64,000 nt of DNA, taken from NCBI RefSeq assembly GCF_017792385.1, contig NZ_CP051230.1, forward strand, positions 2,976,001 to 3,040,000, in the 5' to 3' direction. Below are positions 26,752 through 35,576 of the stretch, one piece after another. The notes under the pieces are model-generated. The model was not told the origin of the DNA. It ran no database searches and saw only the letters and a list, made by a program, of their open reading frames with translations. How positions within the stretch are numbered: position 1 is the first letter of the stretch; each line of letters begins with the position of its first letter. A program made the translations under genes and the position numbers. Source of the DNA: Hyphomonas sp. (lineage in GTDB: Bacteria; Pseudomonadota; Alphaproteobacteria; Caulobacterales; Hyphomonadaceae).

Positions 26752-27393
26752 ATGACCCACCGCGCCCTGACCTCGAACCTCACCCCGCTCCTCCGTCAGG
26801 CTGGGCCGTCGCCGCATGCCAGCCTCGAGATCCGCGCGCCCTTGCGCCCGCAATCTCCCGTGCCCAGCGCCGCACTGACGGAGCTCTATCGCACGCATCG
26901 CGCCGAACTGATCCGGTTCGCCCGGATCCGCATCCGCCATGCCAGCGATGCTGAGGACATCGTCCAGGAGGCCTTCCTGGCTGCCGCCCGCGCCTATCCG
27001 GACCGGGAGGCAAGGGAGCTCAAACCGCTTCTCTTCACCATGGTGCGCAATCTCTCGATCAATTATCTCAAATCCGGGGACACCAAACGCCGCAAGGCTT
27101 CCGAGACGGTCGAGGATGTGGCCGGCCGGCTAGCCTGCGAGGCGACCCAGGCGCCGGAACAAATCCTGTCCTCCCGCCAGCAACTCGCTTTGGTCGAGGC
27201 GGCGCTGGCCAGCCTGCCGGCGCGCCGGCGTGAAGCGCTCCGCCTGCACCGGTTCGAACATCTCTCCCACAAGCAGATTGCCGCCCGGCTCGGCGTCTCC
27301 CCAAGCACGGTCAAATCTGATATTGCCATGGCGGTGGCGGAGATGGCCGAAGCACTCGCCCGCACGGAGCGGGCAGGCGGCGTCTCCCGCTGA
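26752..27393 (+). CDS. ECF sigma factor (FecI-like), orphan pair
   Basis: This 213-residue sigma factor has a 40-residue leader, region 2 (LYRTHRAELIRFARIRIRHA, then SDAEDIVQEAFLAAAR) and region 4 (LPARRREALRLHRFEHLSHK, then IAARLGVSPSTVKSDI). It is followed after 14 bases by a FecR gene. No TonB receptor follows; only gene fragments do. So the pair has lost its receptor or regulates one elsewhere. Confidence 0.87.
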   Translation: MTHRALTSNLTPLLRQAGPSPHASLEIRAPLRPQSPVPSAALTELYRTHRAELIRFARIRIRHASDAEDIVQEAFLAAARAYPDREARELKPLLFTMVRNLSINYLKSGDTKRRKASETVEDVAGRLACEATQAPEQILSSRQQLALVEAALASLPARRREALRLHRFEHLSHKQIAARLGVSPSTVKSDIAMAVAEMAEALARTERAGGVSR

Positions 27394-27407
27394 ACGGGGC
27401 CGGGCCG

Positions 27408-28373
27408 ATGACAGAGGATCCAGGAAGCGACAGCGCGCGCCGGCTTGCGGCAGCCAGATGGCATGCCGAATTGCAGGCCCCGGATGTCGACAAGGACATC
27501 TGGGACGCCTTCCTGGCCTGGGAGGCGGCAGATCCGGCCAATGCAGCCGCCTATGCCGAAATCGAGCGGGCGGTAGAGCTGCTGGACCAGACCTCACTGG
27601 CCGGGGCAGGCGAGAGGCCTGCGCGGGGGCGCACCTCCATTCTCCTTCTCGCAGGGGCCGCGCTCGCCGCCGCGCTCCTGCTCACCCTGTTCGTGTCCGG
27701 CATGGCGCAGCCCGGCGTCCCGCCATTTGAGGAGACATATGTTACCGAGATCGGGGAACGGCGCGAGATCCGGCTCGCCGATGGCAGCGAAATTCATCTG
27801 AACACGAACAGCGCGCTCGAGCTCCGCTTCACAAAAGATGCAAGACAGCTCCACCTCCTGCGCGGCCAGGCAAGGTTCGATGTGGCGCCGGAACCGCGCC
27901 CATTCGAGGTGAGAGCCGGCCCGACCGGCACACGCGCCCATGGTACCGCATTTGACATAAGGCTCGATGAGGATGAGGTCCGCATCGCCCTGATTGAAGG
28001 GCGCGTCACCATAAGCTCAGAAAACACAGACCCGGTCGACCTCTCTCCCGGCCAGCAGGCCCTCGTCGCGCCGGACACACCACTCACTGTCTCAAAGGCC
28101 GATCTTGATGCGATCAGCCAATGGCAGACCGGAAAGCTCTACTTCGACAATGTCCCCTTGGCTAAGGCGATTGCGGAAATGAACCGCTACTCCACCACGC
28201 AAATCCTCATCGAAGACACGGATCTCGCCGCCGAGCGCATAAGCGGCGTCTTTGAAACAGGCAAGCCCGAAGCGTTCGCAAATGCCCTTGCTCTCTATCT
28301 GGAGGCAGAAACACGTCACGAGGCTGGCCGGATCATTCTGTCCCAGGTCGGTGAAGATCGGTCAACGGAGTAG
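27408..28373 (+). CDS. FecR family anti-sigma regulator, orphan pair
   Basis: This 321-residue protein has the DUF4880 domain (DIWDAFLAWEAADPANAAAYAEIE), a transmembrane helix at about residues 76-98 (ILLLAGAALAAALLLTLFVSG), the FecR domain (REIRLADGSEIHLNTNSALE) and a C-terminal STN-like part (AIAEMNRYSTTQILIEDTDL). It is intact. It pairs with the sigma factor directly upstream. The expected receptor gene downstream is absent; remnants of a HlyD gene and an IS3 element occupy that place. Confidence 0.87.
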   Translation: MTEDPGSDSARRLAAARWHAELQAPDVDKDIWDAFLAWEAADPANAAAYAEIERAVELLDQTSLAGAGERPARGRTSILLLAGAALAAALLLTLFVSGMAQPGVPPFEETYVTEIGERREIRLADGSEIHLNTNSALELRFTKDARQLHLLRGQARFDVAPEPRPFEVRAGPTGTRAHGTAFDIRLDEDEVRIALIEGRVTISSENTDPVDLSPGQQALVAPDTPLTVSKADLDAISQWQTGKLYFDNVPLAKAIAEMNRYSTTQILIEDTDLAAERISGVFETGKPEAFANALALYLEAETRHEAGRIILSQVGEDRSTE

Positions 28374-28418
28374 GACCGTTTTCTCTTACTGTTGCAATCG
28401 CCAGTTTGAGGGAGAAGA

Positions 28419-28680
28419 TCATTGGGGTCGATTTTGCGCGAAGGCAGGCGGAAACCCAACTGGAGAAAGTGAACGCAACACTGCCCCCGGTCGAGCAGCA
28501 ACTCGTATCACGCCGGGAATAGGCCGAGACCGGGTACGCCCCGATGATCCAGGTCCGGGATCTGGAAGTGAAGGCGACAAGTCTCCGATTTGATGCTGGA
28601 CAAGGAGAGGCTCCAGGACGTCATTCACCGATAGCTTCAAGGCCTGCGCGACGTCGAGAGCTGGTGGACGATCTCAGGGT
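28419..28680 (+). pseudogene. HlyD-family secretion adaptor fragment
   Basis: The plus strand reads RRQAETQLEKVNATLPPVEQ, then QLVSRRE, a TAG stop, then AETGYAPMIQVRDLE. This resembles the coiled-coil hairpin of type I secretion membrane-fusion proteins (HlyD/PrtE), in which LxAKGxxSxIxxLxLE follows the coiled coil. The rest of the gene is missing. It sits between the orphan FecR gene and an IS3 remnant, so it is a leftover of a deletion. Confidence 0.55.
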
Positions 28681-28732
28681 GATCTGAAAGGTCAGCGCAC
28701 GGTGCGCCGGGAACGTTCTGCGGGCGGTGCTC

Positions 28733-29333
28733 TGCCCCATTGAAGTGGTCCATCGGAATAGTTAGTCCGGCGGTAGCCATACCGGCCGAACCGTTCAGCC
28801 AGGTGAATGATGGCTGCTGTCAGCACATCCTCGTCCTGGCGTGGCACACGCGGCTTGCGCTGAGAGGAACGATGCTGGCCGATCACGGTGAAGCGGATCA
28901 GAAATCGCATCGCGATTTCCCGCGAAACGGCCCGACACTCGGTTGCGCCGAGTGTCTCCACCACATGATCGACCGCTTCGCGCTTGCATGAAGGGCTCAG
29001 AACTTTCCCTTGATGACTTCCGGCAGGATCTGGGTGTCGAGAGTCAGATCAGAGATCGCCCGGTGAAGCCGTTCATTCTCCTTCTCGATCTCCTTCATCC
29101 GTTTGGCCTTGCCAACCTACAGCCCGCCATACTCCATGCGCCACCAATAGTATGTCTGCTCCGTCACCCTGATCCAACGCACAGCCTGACCCGCCGTCTC
29201 TCTCCGCGCGAGGCGAACCTCCACCTCCCGCAGCTTCGCAATAATCTCTTCAGGCGTAGATTTCTTGCCCATGTCTCAGTTGCATATCTGAAGCCGGAAC
29301 CAACTCAAATAATGGACCAGCCTTGTGGGGGCA
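28733..29333 (-). mobile_element. Internally deleted IS3-family remnant
   Basis: About 600 bases between two inverted ends: TGCCCCATTGAAGTGGTCCA from 28733, and inverted TGCCCCCACAAGGCTGGTCC ending at 29333. Intact IS3 elements are 1.2-1.5 kb, so roughly half is gone. An OrfA-like frame starts at ATG 29272 (MGKKSTPEEIIAKLREVEVR) and stops after about 50 codons. A second stretch (28692-28964) contains LAERFGRYGYRR, an OrfB-like segment. The left-end 42 bases recur at 62682-62723 (38 of 42 identical) and the right end recurs at 54422-54473. Confidence 0.7.
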
Positions 29334-29413
29334 GACCAGCGACCAAGGATCGCCGATCATTGATCGGTTTTTTTGCTTTACATTTGTATCGGGACGGGCT
29401 TTGTAGAGAGTGC

Positions 29414-29764
29414 ATGCGTTTACTGGCGGTCTTTCTGTGCGCGATTCTGGCGACTTCGACATTTCTGTCGGGGGCGGCGCATTCGCACGCGCATGTTGAT
29501 GAACTGGTCCATTATCAGACCGTTGATCATCATATTGACGACCATGACCTGGAAGAATTTGACCGGTCACACTCGGAGAGTGAGCCTTCGGATCTGGACT
29601 ATACAGACCATCCGGCAGAGCTCCATTTCGTTGCTCTGGCGTTGCAACCAGTCGACGGCGTGAAAGCAATCGTTCCTGCGTTCGTGAGACTATCAGCCAA
29701 TTCTTCGATTTATCAGGGGCCCATTCGCGCTAAAGAGCCCGATCCTGACCGGCTTCCAGCCTGA
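29414..29764 (+). CDS. Small secreted His/Asp-rich protein upstream of czcCBA
   Basis: This 116-residue protein has a signal peptide (MRLLAVFLCAILATSTFLSG, cleavage near GAAHS) and a mature N-terminus rich in His and Asp (HSHAHVDELVHYQ, HHIDDHDLEEFD). That composition suggests periplasmic metal binding. No family is recognised, though similar small His-rich exported proteins often precede RND metal-efflux operons. It ends 68 bases before czcC, with a terminator-like hairpin between. ATG 29414 was chosen for the signal peptide; the longer open frame back to 28943 crosses the IS remnant. Confidence 0.6.
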   Translation: MRLLAVFLCAILATSTFLSGAAHSHAHVDELVHYQTVDHHIDDHDLEEFDRSHSESEPSDLDYTDHPAELHFVALALQPVDGVKAIVPAFVRLSANSSIYQGPIRAKEPDPDRLPA

Positions 29765-29781
29765 ACATTCTGTCGTGCACT

Positions 29782-29810
29782 GGCATCGATTGTGATGCCG
29801 GAGCTTTTTT
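29782..29810 (+). terminator. Intrinsic terminator or attenuator in the czcC leader
   Basis: A six-bp stem (GGCATC paired with GATGCC) with a six-base loop is followed, after GGAGC, by six T residues. It lies 23 bases upstream of the czcC start. It may separate the small His-rich gene from czcCBA or attenuate the operon; the short stem makes it a modest call. Confidence 0.5.
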
Positions 29811-29832
29811 GTTCAGCCTGGAGTAGGTTTTC

Positions 29833-31110
29833 ATGGCAATCAAATATTTCGGCTGCGCCCTTGCGGTGGCGTTGCCTCTCCTCCCTGTCAGTGCACAGGA
29901 ATCCGCCTGCAATGCAGGTAAGCAAGGCGAGATACGAACGTTCAAGGAGGTCGTTCAGTCCGCGCTTGAAGCGGATCTGCGCCCGGCTCTTGCGGATCAG
30001 GCCGTCGCCGTCGCTCGCACTGACAAAGCGATCGCGGATCTTCGCCCATTGGACTCGCTCAGTCTCGAGATCGAGAACTTTCCAGGGATTGGTCTTGCAG
30101 GCAATATTGACAATCTTGAAATAACCGGTCGTTTCTCCCGTGTCTGGGAACGGGGAGGAAAGCGAGAGGCCAGGCAGGCGCTGGCGCGCGCGGGAGTTGC
30201 CTTGGCCGAGACCGAGCATGACATCATCCGTCATGATATCGTGCACGTCATCGAAACGCTTTACATAGAGGCCGCCCTGCTCGAACAGCGGGCACAGCTC
30301 GCATGTGATCGTGTCGAGATTTCGTCTTCAATGAAGGAAACCGTAGATCGCCGGGTCGACGCCGCTCGGGATCCGGTTCTTGCGCAGGCCCGGTCACTTA
30401 CTGATCTCGCCCGTGCTCAGAGTGAAGCGGCCGCCTATCGACGCCTTGCACAAGAACGTCGCCTGGCGATTTCTGGTATGTGGCGGAGTACGGAAGATTT
30501 CGCAATTGAACCAGATTTTGTGAAACGCCGACTCGAAACGGCACGCCTGGAAATCAATGAGGTCTATTCCCCTCAATTCGAGAAGCTGCAAGCAGAAGAC
30601 CGGCGGCTGACGGCGGAAATCGAGTTGAAAAAAGCAGAAAGCGTGCCTGATCTTACCTGGAGCGCCGGAGTCCGCAAGTTTGGCTATCAGGAAGACATGG
30701 GGGTTGTTGGCGGGATCTCTATCCCGCTTGGCACCCGCACGCATGCGACGGCCCGGGCCGCGAAGGCACAAGCTCAACAAGGACTGATCGCTGCGCAGGA
30801 GCGGGTCCTGCGTCAGCAGTTATTGCGCGAGGCGGTTGGTTATCAACGCGCGGCTCAAAATGCCCTGGAAAGCATGTCTGATATTGATGAGCGCCTGTTG
30901 CCGGAAGCCATACGCGCGCTGGAATTGGCCCAGGATGGATACGGCCGCGGCGCATTCTCCTATCTTGAAATCATCGATGCGCAACGAACGCTTGCCGAGT
31001 TGCGCGAACAACGGCTCGGCCATGTCGAGACGTTCATTCTCAACGAAGCCGCTCTTGCCCGGGTTACAGGACGGGAAGACTGGCAATCCCTGGTGGAGAC
31101 GAACCAATGA
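29833..31110 (+). CDS. czcC: CzcC-like outer-membrane efflux channel
   Basis: This 425-residue protein is a TolC-type outer-membrane component of a heavy-metal RND efflux system. It has a signal peptide (ALAVALPLLPVSAQ) and two coiled-coil OEP repeats (about residues 40-210 and 230-410). NLEITGRFSRVWERGGKRE is characteristic of CzcC/CusC-like proteins. Its stop overlaps czcB by ATGA and the three czc genes form one operon. The likely substrates are divalent cations (Zn, Co, Cd). Confidence 0.88.
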   Translation: MAIKYFGCALAVALPLLPVSAQESACNAGKQGEIRTFKEVVQSALEADLRPALADQAVAVARTDKAIADLRPLDSLSLEIENFPGIGLAGNIDNLEITGRFSRVWERGGKREARQALARAGVALAETEHDIIRHDIVHVIETLYIEAALLEQRAQLACDRVEISSSMKETVDRRVDAARDPVLAQARSLTDLARAQSEAAAYRRLAQERRLAISGMWRSTEDFAIEPDFVKRRLETARLEINEVYSPQFEKLQAEDRRLTAEIELKKAESVPDLTWSAGVRKFGYQEDMGVVGGISIPLGTRTHATARAAKAQAQQGLIAAQERVLRQQLLREAVGYQRAAQNALESMSDIDERLLPEAIRALELAQDGYGRGAFSYLEIIDAQRTLAELREQRLGHVETFILNEAALARVTGREDWQSLVETNQ

Positions 31111-32369
31111 GTCCTAAAATTTACCTTCCATTGCAGGCCGCAGGGGTCGCAGGCCTGCTGGCCGTGTCATCATGCGGCGGCAGCAACGCTGTGCCGGAAA
31201 CGGATAGAGAGGAGGCAATGGCGGAAGCGCAGATGGAGCTCGAAGCGCCGGAAGGTCCGCATGGAGGCCGTCTTCTTGAAGCTGGCGGCCTGTCTCTTGA
31301 AGTCACCATTTTCGAAACAGGCATCCCTCCTGAGTATCGCATTTACCCGTTTCTGAATGGGCAGCCGATACCCCCCTCTGAAGTGGATCTTTCTGTTCGA
31401 CTGGATCGTCTTGGAGACAAGGATGATGTTTTCACATTTAGTCCGTCACAGGACTTCTTGCGAGGGGATGGTGTTGTGACGGAGCCTCACTCGTTTGAGG
31501 TTTTTGTGGATGCGACATTTGAAGGGAAACCTTATTCCTGGAGTTTCGAATCATTCGAGGGGCGGACATCGATTCCCGACGATACTGCCGCTGAAATGGG
31601 AGTTGAGACAGAAGTTGCAGGTTCGGCGACCATTCAGAACGTGTTGGCGCTGTCGGGAATCACAGAATTGTCCCCGTCAGCTTTCGCTGAAGTGCGGGCG
31701 CGCTATCCCGGTCCAGTCCAGTCCGTCAGCGTTGGAGTGAATGACGTCGTCCGGGAAGGACAAACGCTTGCGCGCGTCGAGAGTTCATCCAGCCTGCAGA
31801 CCTACTCGGTGACGGCGCCCGTGTCGGGAACCGTGCTCGAACGCAATACGAATGTCGGCGATGTAGCAGGGGATCAGTCCCTCTTTACACTTGCAGATCT
31901 CAGCCAGCTGGAAGCACGGCTTCACGTCTTTCCGCGCGATGCCGGAAAAGTGAAGGTTGGCCAGAAAGTACGCGTTGGCATAGCCGGCGCTGAAGAGGTG
32001 TACGAGACCAAAATTACCCGGTTCCTCCCGGTCACAGGGGGGGCGACGCAGACGAGGATCGCCGTGGCTCCGGTACCTGTTGATGCGGGTATGGTGCCTG
32101 GCATGAGGGTGATGGGGGAAGTCGTTACGGGCGAAACCGTCGTCCCGCTCGCCGTGCGGGAATCCGGCCTGCAGAGTTTCCGGGACTTTACCGTTGTCTA
32201 CGCAAAGGTTGGAGAGACCTATGAGGTCCGGATGCTCGACCTCGGCGCCAGCGACGGAACATATGTGGAAGTGTTGGGCGGCCTGGCAGCGGGGACGGAA
32301 TATGTCTCCGAAAATTCGTTTCTCATAAAAGCCGACATCGAAAAGTCCGGCGCAAGTCACGATCACTAG
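31107..32369 (+). CDS. czcB: CzcB-like periplasmic adaptor lipoprotein
   Basis: This 420-residue membrane-fusion protein links CzcA to CzcC. A lipobox (LLAVSSC, Cys23) anchors it. Residues about 60-150 form the extra N-terminal domain found in CzcB proteins (PEGPHGGRLLEAGGLSLE). The lipoyl/HlyD domain follows (VRARYPGPVQSVSVGVNDVV, VTAPVSGTVLERNTNVGDVA), then beta-barrel and membrane-proximal domains. It ends in GASHDH, a possible metal ligand. It overlaps czcC and precedes czcA by nine bases. Confidence 0.9.
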   Translation: MSPKIYLPLQAAGVAGLLAVSSCGGSNAVPETDREEAMAEAQMELEAPEGPHGGRLLEAGGLSLEVTIFETGIPPEYRIYPFLNGQPIPPSEVDLSVRLDRLGDKDDVFTFSPSQDFLRGDGVVTEPHSFEVFVDATFEGKPYSWSFESFEGRTSIPDDTAAEMGVETEVAGSATIQNVLALSGITELSPSAFAEVRARYPGPVQSVSVGVNDVVREGQTLARVESSSSLQTYSVTAPVSGTVLERNTNVGDVAGDQSLFTLADLSQLEARLHVFPRDAGKVKVGQKVRVGIAGAEEVYETKITRFLPVTGGATQTRIAVAPVPVDAGMVPGMRVMGEVVTGETVVPLAVRESGLQSFRDFTVVYAKVGETYEVRMLDLGASDGTYVEVLGGLAAGTEYVSENSFLIKADIEKSGASHDH

Positions 32370-32378
32370 GAGCCCATC

Positions 32379-35300
32379 ATGCTTGAGAGTATAATTCGTT
32401 TCTCGATCAGTCAGCGGTGGTTGGTGCTGGCCCTGGTGTTCGGGTTGGCCTCGCTAGGAATCTACAATTTCAATCGCTTGTCGATTGATGCGGTTCCGGA
32501 CATCACCAATGTCCAGGTTCAGATCAACACGGAAGCCCCAGGCTATTCCCCGCTTGAAACCGAACAGCGGATCACTTACCCGATTGAAACAGCCATTTCC
32601 GGTCTTCCGGATCTGGACTATACAAGGTCGGTATCCCGCTACGGACTTAGTCAGGTCACGGTTGTCTTCGACGATGGTACGGACATATACCGGGCCCGGC
32701 AGCTGGTGTCCGAAAGGATCCAGGCTGTCCGTGCTACACTGCCGGAAGGGGTGTCGCCCGAATTGGGACCTATCGCCACCGGTCTAGGCGAAATCTACAT
32801 GTATATCGTTTCGGCTCGGCCAGATGCCCGAAATGACGCCGGTGAGCCATATACTCCAATGGATCTGCGGACCTTCAATGATTGGGTTGTCCTCCCCCAA
32901 TTGCGGACCGTGGAAGGTGTCACCGAGGTCAATACAATTGGTGGCTTCAAGAAGGAAATTCACATTCTTCCTGACCCAGCCTCATTGTCTGGCTTCGATC
33001 TGACATTGGCTGATATTATCGAGGCGGTTGAGGCAAACAATGCCAATACCGGCGCGGGCTATATTGAGCGACACGGGGAACAGAATCTGATCCGAGTTCC
33101 CGGCCAGGCCAGTACCCTGGACGACCTTCGGGATATCACTGTCAAGGATACGGGTGCCTATGGCGTGAAGCTTTCGGACGTCGCAACAGTCACGGTTGGC
33201 GAAGAGTTGCGTACGGGGGCTGCCACCCAGAATGGGAACGAGGTTGTTCTGGGAACTGCCTTCATGCTGGTTGGTGAGAACAGCCGAACCGTGTCGGTCG
33301 CGGTCGATTCCCGGGTAAATGAAATTCGGCCGGGCCTGCCTGACGGAATCGAGATTACACCGGTTTACAATCGGACCAATCTTGTCGACGCCACGATCAA
33401 GACCGTCGAGAAAAACCTCGCGGAAGGTGCGTTGCTGGTCATTGTGGTACTGTTCCTTCTGCTTGGGAACATTCGTGCGGCGCTGATTACAGCCGCCGTA
33501 ATTCCACTTGCCATGCTCATGACCATTACGGGCATGGTGGAGAATGGCGTATCCGGCAATTTGATGAGCCTCGGTGCTCTGGACTTCGGCCTGATTGTCG
33601 ATGGCGCCGTGATCATTGTGGAAAACTGCCTGAGGCGTTTCGCCGAAGAGCAGGGGAAACTGGGTCGTCTGTTGACGCGTGACGAACGGTTTTCTCTCGC
33701 TGCGCAGGCCTCGAGCGAGGTCATTCGTCCCTCCATTTTCGGCGTCATAATCATTACGGTTGTCTACTTCCCGATATTTGCGCTTACAGGCATCGAAGGG
33801 AAGATGTTCCATCCGATGGCGTTTACAGTGGTTCTTGCCCTGACATCAGCTCTGATCCTTTCATTGACCTTCGTCCCGGCAGCGGTCGCGTTGATTGTAC
33901 GCGGACGTGTAACGGAAAAGGAAAGCTTTGTGATGAAGGGTGCAAAGTGGCTGTACAGACCTGCGCTCAGTCTGGCCCTGAAACAGCGATATGCCGCTGT
34001 GTTTGCGGCGATCGGGCTGGTTCTGGTCGCGGGTTGGGGGGCAACCCGTCTTGGGTCAGAATTCATACCCAATCTCGATGAAGGCGATATTGCGCTGCAT
34101 GCCCTTCGCATTCCCGGGACCAGCCTGTCCCAAGCGATCGAAATGCAGGAAGCGCTTGAGGCGCGTATCGTGGAGGTCCCGGAGGTAGAACGTGTTTTTG
34201 CCAAAATTGGCACCCCGGAAATTGCGACGGACCCGGTCCCGCCAAGCGTAGCGGATACGTTCGTGATCATGAAACCACGAAAGGCCTGGCCCGATCCGCG
34301 CAAGCCCAAGGCGCAAATCGTTGCCGAACTCCAGGAGCTGGTCGAACAGATTCCGGGAAGCAAGTACGAGCTCACCCAACCGATTGAGATGAGATTCAAT
34401 GAACTTATCTCCGGTGTGCGGGCTGACGTTGCAATCAAGATTTATGGAGATGATCTGGAAGTTCTGGAAGAGACGGCAGACCGGATCCAGGAGATTGTGG
34501 CGAACACGGCGGGAGCGGCCGATGTCCAACGTGAACAGGTCACGGGCTTGCCCATTCTCTCCATCCATCCGGATCGCAATGCCCTGGCACGATATGGTCT
34601 GAACGTCGGAGATATCCAGAGTGTCGCCGCAACAGCCTTGGGCGGAGATGTAGCCGGGCGGTTTTTCGAAGGAGACCGTCGTTTCGATATCGTCGTGAGA
34701 TTCCCGGAGCATCTGCGCACGGACGTAACAGCAATCGAACGGTTGCCCATTCCGTTGCCGGAGGGACGGCGATCCGAGGACGGCGTCATGTTCATTCCCC
34801 TGTCTGAACTCGCAAGTGTCGAGATTGCACCTGGGCCAAATCAGGTGAGCCGGGAAAACGGCAAGCGCAAACTGGTTGTGACGTCCAATGTCAGGGGGCG
34901 GGACCTAGGGTCCTTCATCGTCGACTTGCAGGCCAGTGTGTCAAGGGGAGCTGAATTGCCTTCAGGATACTGGATCGAGTATGGCGGAACCTATGAGCAA
35001 TTGGTGTCAGCCAGTCAGAGATTGTCCGTTGTCGTTCCGATCGCGCTGTTGATGATCTTTGGGCTGTTGCTGATGCTTTTCGGGACAGTGAAGGATTCTG
35101 CCATCGTGTTTTCGGGAGTGCCGTTGGCCTTGACAGGCGGGATAGCAGCTCTGGCCCTTAGGGGGATGCCTTTCTCGATCTCGGCTGGCGTGGGATTCAT
35201 CGCCCTGTCTGGGGTCGCGGTCCTGAACGGCGTGGTGATGCTGAGCTTCATCCGCCAGCGCCGGGAGCGAGGGGAGTCGCTCGATGAGGCCATTTTCCAA

Positions 35301-35552
35301 GGTGCGTTGCAGCGACTGCGACCCGTGCTGATGACAGCACTTGTTGCCAGCCTCGGCTTCATCCCCATGGCCTTCAATGTTGGATTGGGAAGTGAAGTGC
35401 AACGACCCCTGGCCACGGTTGTGATCGGAGGGATATTCTCCTCAACCCTTCTGACATTGCTGGTGTTGCCGGCGCTCTATCGGATTGTACATGCCGGCGA
35501 GCGAAAGAAGGGGGTGGCTCCGGTTGGCGCGAATTCTGTTCCCGCTGAGTGA
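32379..35552 (+). CDS. czcA: CzcA-like heavy-metal RND efflux pump
   Basis: This 1057-residue HME-RND transporter is a proton-driven inner-membrane pump exporting divalent metal ions across the envelope. Twelve transmembrane helices are in the usual places around two large periplasmic loops. The proton-relay motif DFGLIVDGAVIIVEN gives Asp402, Asp408 and Glu415, the same numbering as the essential residues of Cupriavidus CzcA, and the DFGxIVDGAV form fits the Zn/Co/Cd class. It is the last gene of czcCBA, with the MFS gene 24 bases downstream. Confidence 0.92.
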   Translation: MLESIIRFSISQRWLVLALVFGLASLGIYNFNRLSIDAVPDITNVQVQINTEAPGYSPLETEQRITYPIETAISGLPDLDYTRSVSRYGLSQVTVVFDDGTDIYRARQLVSERIQAVRATLPEGVSPELGPIATGLGEIYMYIVSARPDARNDAGEPYTPMDLRTFNDWVVLPQLRTVEGVTEVNTIGGFKKEIHILPDPASLSGFDLTLADIIEAVEANNANTGAGYIERHGEQNLIRVPGQASTLDDLRDITVKDTGAYGVKLSDVATVTVGEELRTGAATQNGNEVVLGTAFMLVGENSRTVSVAVDSRVNEIRPGLPDGIEITPVYNRTNLVDATIKTVEKNLAEGALLVIVVLFLLLGNIRAALITAAVIPLAMLMTITGMVENGVSGNLMSLGALDFGLIVDGAVIIVENCLRRFAEEQGKLGRLLTRDERFSLAAQASSEVIRPSIFGVIIITVVYFPIFALTGIEGKMFHPMAFTVVLALTSALILSLTFVPAAVALIVRGRVTEKESFVMKGAKWLYRPALSLALKQRYAAVFAAIGLVLVAGWGATRLGSEFIPNLDEGDIALHALRIPGTSLSQAIEMQEALEARIVEVPEVERVFAKIGTPEIATDPVPPSVADTFVIMKPRKAWPDPRKPKAQIVAELQELVEQIPGSKYELTQPIEMRFNELISGVRADVAIKIYGDDLEVLEETADRIQEIVANTAGAADVQREQVTGLPILSIHPDRNALARYGLNVGDIQSVAATALGGDVAGRFFEGDRRFDIVVRFPEHLRTDVTAIERLPIPLPEGRRSEDGVMFIPLSELASVEIAPGPNQVSRENGKRKLVVTSNVRGRDLGSFIVDLQASVSRGAELPSGYWIEYGGTYEQLVSASQRLSVVVPIALLMIFGLLLMLFGTVKDSAIVFSGVPLALTGGIAALALRGMPFSISAGVGFIALSGVAVLNGVVMLSFIRQRRERGESLDEAIFQGALQRLRPVLMTALVASLGFIPMAFNVGLGSEVQRPLATVVIGGIFSSTLLTLLVLPALYRIVHAGERKKGVAPVGANSVPAE

Positions 35553-35576
35553 AGTCTGACGGAGAAGCGTTACCCC

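Noticed and set aside
28943..29413. Upstream extension of the small His-rich gene
   Set aside because: The frame runs through the IS3 remnant on the opposite strand and lacks a signal peptide; the signal peptide starts at 29414.
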